Assembly (NCBI GenBank): GCA_964355795.1 | Contig: CAYHEQ010000034.1 | Span: forward strand, 1 to 9,512 | Source of the DNA: CAYHEQ01 sp964355795 | GTDB lineage: Bacteria > Patescibacteriota > JACPGU01 | Direction: 5' to 3' | DNA length: 9,512 nucleotides | Shown here: piece after piece, positions 5,795 through 9,512 of the stretch | Numbering within the stretch: position 1 is the stretch's first letter | Layout: each line of letters opens with the position of its first letter | Position numbers and translations under genes: made by a program | The notes under the pieces: generated by a model | Database searches by the model: none | Seen by the model: only the letters and a program-made list of their open reading frames with translations | Told to the model about the DNA's origin: nothing

Positions 5795-6673
5795 TCACCT
5801 CTGACAAGCCGGACAATAACAGCTACTTCTCCCAGCAATTTTTACTCTTTTAATCGCTGTGCCACATTTGGGACAAGGCTGACCTTCTCTCCCATAAACT
5901 AGACGGCTCTCCTGATAATACCCTTTTTTCCCCGCCGTGTCACGAAAATCCCCGATAGAAGTGCCACGCATTTTGATGGCTTTTATGAGTGTTGGCCGGA
6001 TATTCTCGTATATTTTTTTAATTTCTTGTTTTCTTAATTTCTTAGCAATCCTGGTCGGCCGAACACCGGCTAGAAAAAGGATTTCATCCCCGTAGATATT
6101 GCCGATCCCGGCCATCTTCGTTTGGTCGAGCAATACCTGTTTTATTTTTTGATTGGAGACCACCAGTATGCTCTGGAACAGACGAAAGGTGAACTTTTGG
6201 TTATCCAGTGGCTCCGGGCCATGTTTGGCCTCTATAGCGTCAATATGGGCGTTTTTCGCCAAATGCCAAAAACCAAATTTCCGCATATCCGAATAGGCCA
6301 AGATCAGTCCTCCAGACAGCTCCAAAACTAGATGAATGAATTGATTTACTGGATCCTCCAACTCCTTCGGCAAGCCCTCCCCCTGCCATCTTGAATCTTG
6401 AATCATAAATCTTGAATCTGCTATCAAAATGTGTCCCGTCATCTTCAAATGCACATGAATTATTTTGCCTCCCGAAAGATGAATAATGATGTTTTTGGCT
6501 ATTCTTTCTATTCTAATAATTTTTTGACCAACGATTTCTTTGGTAAAAACTTTGACGCTCATCCCGCGAATAATCTTTGGCGCGTCGCAATACAAAAGAC
6601 CGAGAATCTGCTTCCCGACTATTTTCTCCCGCAAATCACGAACTACTGTTTCTACTTCTGGTAATTCCGGCAT
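5795..6673 (-). CDS. mutM: Formamidopyrimidine-DNA glycosylase (Fpg/MutM), with a repeat-encoded loop
   Basis: This bifunctional glycosylase/AP lyase removes 8-oxoguanine and ring-opened purines. The 292-residue protein begins MPELPEVETV, giving the catalytic Pro2, Glu3 and Glu6 and fixing the start. K60 (ERIAKN) corresponds to the catalytic Lys57 of E. coli Fpg. HLKMTGH (75-81) and DMRKFGFW (129-136) supply lesion-void residues. The helix-two-turn-helix DQTKMAGIGNIYGDEIL (183-199) includes the DNA-binding Asn192. A C-terminal zinc finger uses C267, C270, C287 and C290, with a conserved Arg282. It is about 20 residues longer than many Fpgs, mostly because residues 83-97 (LIADSRFMIQDSRWQ), in the loop after the MTG strand, are encoded by heptad repeats. 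All catalytic residues are kept, so it should be active. Stop is TGA. There is no Shine-Dalgarno; the leader is a heptad array. Confidence 0.96.
   Translation of the reverse strand: MPELPEVETVVRDLREKIVGKQILGLLYCDAPKIIRGMSVKVFTKEIVGQKIIRIERIAKNIIIHLSGGKIIHVHLKMTGHILIADSRFMIQDSRWQGEGLPKELEDPVNQFIHLVLELSGGLILAYSDMRKFGFWHLAKNAHIDAIEAKHGPEPLDNQKFTFRLFQSILVVSNQKIKQVLLDQTKMAGIGNIYGDEILFLAGVRPTRIAKKLRKQEIKKIYENIRPTLIKAIKMRGTSIGDFRDTAGKKGYYQESRLVYGREGQPCPKCGTAIKRVKIAGRSSCYCPACQR
6385..6425. repeat. In-frame heptad repeat inside mutM
   Basis: On the plus strand, after a partial unit ending CCATC, come TTGAATC (6391-6397), TTGAATC (6398-6404), ATAAATC (6405-6411), TTGAATC (6412-6418) and TGCTATC (6419-6425), all in a strict 7-bp period. 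They encode MutM residues about 83-97. The stretch 6398-6423 closely matches 6741-6763 upstream of the gene. Confidence 0.92.
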
Positions 6674-6680
6674 GAGAAAT

Positions 6681-6722
6681 AGATTTAAGATTTAAGATTT
6701 AAGATTTAAGATTTAAGATTTA
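6681..6722. repeat. Perfect heptad array (AGATTTA x6) in the mutM leader
   Basis: Six exact copies of AGATTTA run from 6681 to 6722, beginning 7 bp from the mutM ATG. With transcription from the TATAAT at 6774-6779, the mutM leader RNA would carry six TAAATCT units directly before the start codon, where a ribosome binding site would normally lie. Confidence 0.97.
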
Positions 6723-6730
6723 AGCGTTTG

Positions 6731-6765
6731 TTCCTGATTCCTGAATCATAAACCTTGAATCTGCC
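6731..6765. repeat. Diverged heptad array upstream of mutM, homologous to the array inside mutM
   Basis: TTCCTGA (6731-6737), TTCCTGA (6738-6744), ATCATAA (6745-6751), ACCTTGA (6752-6758) and ATCTGCC (6759-6765) keep a 7-bp period. The part TGAATCATAAACCTTGAATC (6742-6761) differs from the mutM-internal TGAATCATAAATCTTGAATC (6399-6418) at one base in 20. Confidence 0.9.
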
Positions 6766-6773
6766 CCAAATAC

Positions 6774-6782
6774 ATTATACCA
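6774..6782 (-). promoter_or_regulatory. Extended -10 promoter for mutM
   Basis: The minus strand reads TGGTATAAT, a perfect -10 with the TGn extension. No good -35 is found at 16-18 bp because that position is occupied by the terminator hairpin at 6784-6806. The predicted start is near 6767, giving a leader of roughly 95 nt made mostly of heptad repeats. Confidence 0.6.
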
Positions 6783-6783
6783 A

Positions 6784-6806
6784 AAAAGCTCCCAAAAGGA
6801 GCTTTT
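6784..6806. terminator. Bidirectional rho-independent terminator after the acidic protein gene
   Basis: AAAAGCTCC (6784-6792) pairs perfectly with GGAGCTTTT (6798-6806) around the loop CAAAA. On the minus strand the stem is followed by a T run leading straight into TGGTATAAT, so it ends the 6826-7188 transcript just before the mutM promoter. Confidence 0.85.
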
Positions 6807-6825
6807 GCTTGTTTGAACGATAACA

Positions 6826-7188
6826 TTATTTCACCGGCAATTGCGTTTCGCCAGATACTTCTTGCGTTGCTTCTTTGGTCGGTTCAGCAGAAATTTCGGA
6901 AGCGACCGGCGCACTGGAGATCGGCGCAGAAACTGGGATTTCTGTTTTTGGTAGCTCCACCGCCACTTCCTCCGCAGAAATTTTAGTTTGCGGAGTATTA
7001 AGTTCAGCTTCAAATTGCGCCGTTTCAGCTTCAATTTTTTTCGCTTCTTTTTCTAATTGTGGCACATCTTCAATCTCCCCGACTTCTGCCTCGGTAATCT
7101 TTTTTCCTTCGTAGGCTTCGTGCACTAATTCTTCCGCTTCGGAAGTTTCGTCCAAATCCATTGGTTTTGCATTAACATCATCAGGCAT
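6826..7188 (-). CDS. Small acidic, disordered hypothetical protein
   Basis: The 120-residue product is not recognised. It is strongly acidic and low in complexity: the first 65 residues are Glu/Asp/Lys/Ala-rich (TSEAEELVHEAYEGKK, VPQLEKEAKKIEAETAQFEAE), with possible amphipathic helix or coiled coil at about 43-64. Residues 66-120 are a Pro/Ser/Thr/Ala/Glu tail (SAPISSAPVASEISAEPTKE) expected to be unstructured. There is no signal peptide, membrane segment, aromatic cluster or metal motif. Real coding is supported by the single full-length frame bounded by a terminator on its 3' side (6784-6806) and an rRNA-type terminator plus possible promoter on its 5' side. No Shine-Dalgarno precedes the ATG at 7188. 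Other frames here are also open (minus 6831-7034, plus 6875-7114) but are less plausible. Confidence 0.7.
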   Translation of the reverse strand: MPDDVNAKPMDLDETSEAEELVHEAYEGKKITEAEVGEIEDVPQLEKEAKKIEAETAQFEAELNTPQTKISAEEVAVELPKTEIPVSAPISSAPVASEISAEPTKEATQEVSGETQLPVK

Positions 7189-7223
7189 AAAAACAGACTG
7201 TTAGCTTTGCTATCTGGCTTTAG

Positions 7224-7250
7224 ATTAAAGCAAAAAATCTTTTTCGTCAA
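7224..7250 (-). promoter_or_regulatory. Possible promoter for the acidic protein gene
   Basis: On the minus strand TTGACG (7245-7250) is followed 15 bp later by TTTAAT (7224-7229). Both hexamers match consensus at five of six positions, but the spacer is short. It lies directly after the rRNA terminator hairpin and about 36 bp before the ATG at 7188. Confidence 0.35.
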
Positions 7251-7255
7251 CCACG

Positions 7256-7286
7256 ATCAGCCCCGAGGAGAAACCTCGGGGCTGAT
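7256..7286 (-). terminator. Strong GC hairpin ending the rRNA unit
   Basis: ATCAGCCCCGAGG (7256-7268) pairs perfectly with CCTCGGGGCTGAT (7274-7286) across a 5-nt loop. It is the first strong hairpin after the 5S region in the direction of rRNA transcription. It lacks an immediate U run on the minus strand (a T run appears only 19-25 nt later), so it may need a factor or act in 3' processing. Confidence 0.7.
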
Positions 7287-7320
7287 ATCACAAAACGCAT
7301 TGTTCTCGCGATCACCCCCG

Positions 7321-7352
7321 CCTGCCTCGCTATGCGAAGCATTGCGGGCAGG
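7321..7352. repeat. REP-like hairpin inserted in the second 5S
   Basis: CCTGCC (7321-7326) pairs with GGCAGG (7347-7352), with an inner hairpin ATGC-GAA-GCAT (7332-7342). It separates GGTGATCGCGAG from GGGCAAAAGTA of the split 5S, which are joined by only a few nucleotides in the intact 5S. On the minus strand it begins CCTGCCCGC, a string also found in the element at 4872-4928. Confidence 0.75.
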
Positions 7353-7392
7353 TACTTTTGCCCGGAGGCTATCATCGGTGCTGGAAGGCTTT

Positions 7393-7421
7393 CACCCTAC
7401 GGGTGACCACCCGAAGGGTGG
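7393..7421. repeat. Double hairpin inserted in the second 5S
   Basis: CACCC-N3-GGGTG (7393-7405) is followed by CCACCC-GAA-GGGTGG (7407-7421). The pair interrupts the 5S segment that in the intact copy reads GAGAAGTTAAGCCCG. Confidence 0.75.
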
Positions 7422-7464
7422 GACTTCCCAGTCATTCTTTCATTTTGTAATGTCTTGTGTTTAT

Positions 7465-7577
7465 TGTCCTAGCGATCACCTACTTTTGCCCGAAAGCTAT
7501 CATCGGTGCTGACGGGCTTAACTTCTCTGTTCGGTATGGGAAGAGGTGTTGCCCCGTTGCTGAAAATCACTAGGACA
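7465..7577 (-). rRNA. rrf: 5S ribosomal RNA (intact copy)
   Basis: The minus-strand RNA of about 111-113 nt has a terminal stem TGTCCTAG/CTAGGACA, helix II ACGGGGC/GCCCGT, the conserved loop C CCCATACCGAACAGAGAAG, and CAGCACCGATGATAG, all matching bacterial 5S rRNA. The stem extends outward through GTGTTTA (minus strand 7579-7585) pairing with TAAACAC (7457-7463), a likely precursor-processing stem. The gene lies about 190 nt after the 23S 3' end and is flanked on both sides by halves of a second 5S sequence. Confidence 0.93.
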
Positions 7578-7614
7578 TTAAACACAAATTTTGCATTGGC
7601 GGGGCAAGGTATGG

Positions 7615-7670
7615 CTCCGACGGAATGTCGGAGTCCCGACTTCATTATATCCATAATATAGTGCGTCGGG
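7615..7670. repeat. Two adjacent stem-loops in the 5' half of the second 5S
   Basis: CTCCGAC-GGAAT-GTCGGAG (7615-7633) is followed immediately by CCCGAC (7635-7640) pairing with GTCGGG (7665-7670) around an AT-rich loop. They lie between ACCTCTTCT and a CCATACC string of the split 5S, where the intact copy has no insertion. Confidence 0.7.
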
Positions 7671-8061
7671 AGAAGAGGTATAGCCCCTCTGCTGAAAATC
7701 ACGAGAAAGATGCGTTTTATGTTTCCTTATTTTGAGTAAGTAACTCGAACCTAACGCCCTTAGCGTTGTAGAGTCAACTTAACGATTTATTAGTATGGCT
7801 CGGCTCAATCCGTTACCGGACTTACACCTGCCACCTATCAACCTAGTAGTCTACTAGGAATCTTAATGAAATCTAATCTTGGGGCGAGTTTCACGCTTAG
7901 ATGCTTTCAGCGTTTATCTCTTCCGAGTTATAGCTACCCAGCTATGCCCTTGGCAGGACAACTGGTACACCAGAGGTTCGTTCATCTCGGTCCTCTCGTA
8001 CTAGAGACGACCCCCCTCAAATTTCAACGCTCACAGCAGGTCAGGACCAAACTGTCTCACG

Positions 8062-8426
8062 CATATTGTTACTTCGTAACAAACGCTGATCTACGCAGAA
8101 TTTAACGCAGAATCACGCAGAATGTTACGCGGACACATCATTTCTGTGTGTCTCTCTGTGTTACCACAGAGTATCGGACTATATCATCACCCATCATTAA
8201 TTAATGTTTGGGTGGCAAACGTGTAGTCTCTACGGGTACTGCAATTGCAGTTTCCCTCGGTGTTGCCCTTTCTCCGTTTGGTATTAGAGAATTCGGGTTT
8301 CACCGATATTAGTTTGCTTAACAATATATTTCTCAATATACTGCCGCCGTGTTTATGTCTACAATCTGTTGTTAATAGATCGTTCGGGTTCAGAATGTTC
8401 AATGGCAAAAATAATTTTGCCACTAA
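8062..8426 (-). ncRNA. Group I intron in 23S rRNA at position 2593 (no endonuclease gene)
   Basis: The 365-nt intron lies between AGAACGT and CGTGAGAC, which are contiguous in other 23S rRNAs (E. coli U2593/C2594). The 5' exon ends in U and the intron ends in G, as group I introns require. Pairings found: P1 between the exon GGGTTCAGAA and TTCTGAACCC, with P1 extension TGGCAAAA/TTTTGCCA; P3 GCAAAC (8312-8317)/GTTTGC (8215-8220); P4 CGGTG/CACCG; P5; P6 GGG...CCC with inner CTGCAATTGCAG; P7 GACTA (8224-8228)/TAGTC (8177-8181) in the R-like AGAGACTACACG and S-like GATATAGTCC segments; P8 CACCC/GGGTG; P9 CTCTGTG-GTAA-CACAGAG. Site 2593 also hosts the chloroplast intron of Chlamydomonas that encodes I-CreI; no LAGLIDADG or other reading frame is present here. 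It should self-splice but depends on other sources for mobility. Confidence 0.9.
8083..8135. repeat. ACGCAGAAT repeats in the 3' periphery of the 2593 intron
   Basis: Units begin at 8083 (ACGCTGAT), 8093, 8105 and 8115 (each ACGCAGAAT) and 8127 (ACGCGGACA), so the spacing alternates 10, 12, 10, 12 bp. They lie between the P9.1 hairpin GACACA/TGTGTC and the terminal GTTAC/GTAAC hairpin, outside the catalytic core. Confidence 0.85.
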
Positions 8427-8459
<33 letters not shown>

Positions 8460-8493
8460 TGGCGAACAGCCAAACCCTTGGGAGTTGCTCCAC

Positions 8494-8531
<38 letters not shown>

Positions 8532-8800
8532 CTATCGTCGATGTGGACTCTTGGATAGGATCAGCCTGTTATCCCCAGAGTAACTTTTATCCGTTGAGCT
8601 TTACCCCACCCACGTGGAAGTAAAGGATCACTAAATCCGCGTTTCCGCCTTGCTCGACTTGTAAGTCTCGCAATCAAGCCGACTTATGCTTTTGCGCTAT
8701 CACTCCGATTTCCATCCGGAGTTAGTCGACCTTTGAACGCCTCCGTTACACTTTAGGAGGCAACCGCCCCAGTTAAACTACCCACCAAACACTGTCCCCC

Positions 8801-8986
8801 CGCCTCTACTCGTTAACACCTGTAGAGGAAAATTCTAAATTCTAATCCCTAAACTCTAAACAAACTCTAATTTCAAATTTTCAAAAATCAAAAATTTTTT
8901 TAGTTTTAGATTTAGAACATTTGATATTGTTTAGAATTTCGGATTTCGTGCTTAGACCTTCCTCTGTGTTAATGCACAGAGGTGGG
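8801..8986 (-). other. AT-rich expansion in 23S rRNA near E. coli positions 2200-2220 (possible excised intervening sequence)
   Basis: Between TTCTAAC and GGACAGTG, where E. coli has about 22 nt forming a simple hairpin, this gene has roughly 200 nt. The base stays paired (CCCCC with GGGGG). Two hairpins flank the insert: CCTCTAC/GTAGAGG (8803-8828) and CCTCTGTG/CACAGAGG (8961-8982). Between them, 8829-8958 is very AT-rich and made of heptads: ATTCTAA, ATTCTAA, TCCCTAA, ACTCTAA (8832-8859), then degenerate CTAA/CAAA units. Segments at 8832-8859 and about 8902-8940 (TTTAGA-containing) can pair into a long imperfect hairpin. No group I core motifs are seen, so it is an expansion or IVS rather than an intron. 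Confidence 0.8.
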
Positions 8987-9257
8987 GGTTAGAATCAAAA
9001 TCTCACAAGGGTGGTATTTCACTAATGACTCCCCCCTGACCTAAATCAGAGGATCGCAGTCTCCCACCTATGCTACGCATGGCAAAATCTTAATTCAATG
9101 TTAAGTTATAGTAAAGCTTCATGGGGTCTTTCTGTCTTGCTGTGAGTAAGCGGCATCTTTACCGCTATTGTAACTTCGCCGGATCCTTCGTTGAGACAGT
9201 GCCCAGATCATTACGCCTTTCGTGCGGGTCTGAACTTACCAGACAAGGAATTTCGCT

Positions 9258-9512
9258 CATATTATGTTACGTCCAAATGCTTTTTTACTTTGCCATTTGA
9301 AAGGATAAATATTTCTATTTATCTCTGCATGTCGCCATGCAGTTCGGACTATATCTTCTCCGACGATTCTGTCGGAGTCTAACGTATAGTCTCTGAGGAT
9401 TCCCACCTCATCGGTGGGTCTTTCCTGCTGATTGTCTGCACTCATAAATTTTCACTTAAGGGCTATTATGCCCTTATAGTATCATGAGATACTCAGATTT
9501 TCCAGCATATAG
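9258..9512 (-). ncRNA. Group I intron in 23S rRNA at position 1931 (3' part; 5' end beyond window)
   Basis: The 3' junction is ATAATATG before AGCGAAATTCCTTGTC, so insertion is after U1931, a known bacterial group I site (for example in Thermotoga species), and the intron ends in the required G. Core elements: Q-type AATCAGCAGGAAAG (about 9421-9434), P6 hairpin CCCACC/GGTGGG (about 9403-9418), R segment CAGAGACTATACG with P7 GACTAT (9386-9391), P8 CTCCGAC/GTCGGAG (9358-9377), S segment AAGATATAGTCC with P7' ATAGTC (9347-9352), P9 CTGCATG-GCGA-CATGCAG (9325-9342), and P9.1 GATAAATA/TATTTATC (about 9304-9323). At least 255 nt are present. P1, P2 and any endonuclease gene in the 5' part are outside the window. 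Confidence 0.92.

Larger units (their letters stand above)
7294..7716 (-). pseudogene. Second, divergent 5S rRNA sequence split around the intact 5S gene
   Basis: The 5' half (about 7671-7705) contains GTGATTTTCAGC and ACCTCTTC as in the intact 5S. The 3' half lies past the intact gene, in pieces: about 7421-7435, CAGCACCGATGATAGC at 7367-7382, GGGCAAAAGTA at 7353-7363, and GGTGATCGCGAG at 7305-7316. The outer ends are complementary: AACGCAT (7710-7716) with ATGCGTT (7294-7300), and CTCGTG (7700-7705) with CGCGAG (7305-7310), about 15 of 17 pairs. These end sequences differ from the terminal stem of the intact 5S, so the halves appear to belong to one RNA. It is interrupted by the intact 5S plus at least three small hairpins (7321-7352, 7393-7421, 7615-7670). 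It is probably nonfunctional, but a folded, insertion-bearing 5S cannot be excluded. Confidence 0.7.

Noticed and set aside
5795..6673. UGA recoding as glycine (as in Gracilibacteria/SR1)
   Set aside because: mutM ends at a TGA exactly after the conserved zinc finger CPACQR, and no in-frame TGA is needed to complete any gene.
3684..6765. CRISPR array made of the short repeats
   Set aside because: Units are 7-10 bp, tandem without spacers, and differ between loci; no cas genes are present.
7207..7702. Open frames of 77-101 codons across the 5S region
   Set aside because: They lie on 5S rRNA, its split copy and terminator hairpins, with no coding features.
8961..8982. Common origin of CCTCTGTG/CACAGAGG in the 23S expansion and CTCTGTG/CACAGAG in the intron P9 (about 8156-8173)
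   Set aside because: Only the stem bases match; the loops differ (CATTAA versus GTAA) and the intron copy is explained as P9, so chance is adequate without genome-wide counts.

Overview
The window looks like part of a Patescibacteria (Candidate Phyla Radiation) chromosome, probably a Parcubacteria-type lineage. The evidence is: a 23S rRNA gene broken by two group I introns and an AT-rich expansion; short compact genes, most without an obvious Shine-Dalgarno sequence; many short imperfect tandem repeats (7 to 12 bp periods) and small palindromes between and inside genes; and a class II alpha2-type glycyl-tRNA synthetase. mutM ends in TGA, so there is no sign that UGA is recoded. The lineage call is inference from these traits, not from a database comparison.

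Every supported gene is on the minus strand, so transcription runs from high to low coordinates. At the right end (about 7771-9512) is the 3' part of a 23S rRNA gene. It contains the 3' portion of a group I intron at E. coli position 1931 (9258 onward), a roughly 185-nt expansion with AT-rich heptad repeats (8801-8986), and a complete 365-nt group I intron at position 2593 (8062-8426). Next comes an unusual 5S region (7294-7716): a canonical 5S gene (7465-7577) lies between the 5' and 3' halves of a second, divergent 5S sequence whose distant ends are complementary to each other. A strong GC hairpin (7256-7286) closes the rRNA unit.

The protein-coding part follows: a small acidic disordered protein (6826-7188), mutM (formamidopyrimidine-DNA glycosylase), recO (recombination mediator), alr (alanine racemase, D-Ala for peptidoglycan), a UgtP/MGDG-synthase-like glycosyltransferase (membrane glycolipids), glyS, an 82-residue single-pass membrane protein with a coiled coil, and the N-terminal half of a secreted protein with an Ig-like domain and the start of a lamin-tail domain (cut by the window edge). 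The genes mix translation, DNA repair and cell-envelope work and do not form one pathway.

The main unusual material lies outside ordinary gene content: the nested 5S arrangement; heptad repeats kept in frame inside surface loops of both alr and mutM, with a near-identical copy of the mutM element just upstream of mutM; related repeats inside 23S rRNA and in the periphery of an intron; REP-like palindromes inside the second 5S; and hairpin terminators that overlap the promoter of the next gene.
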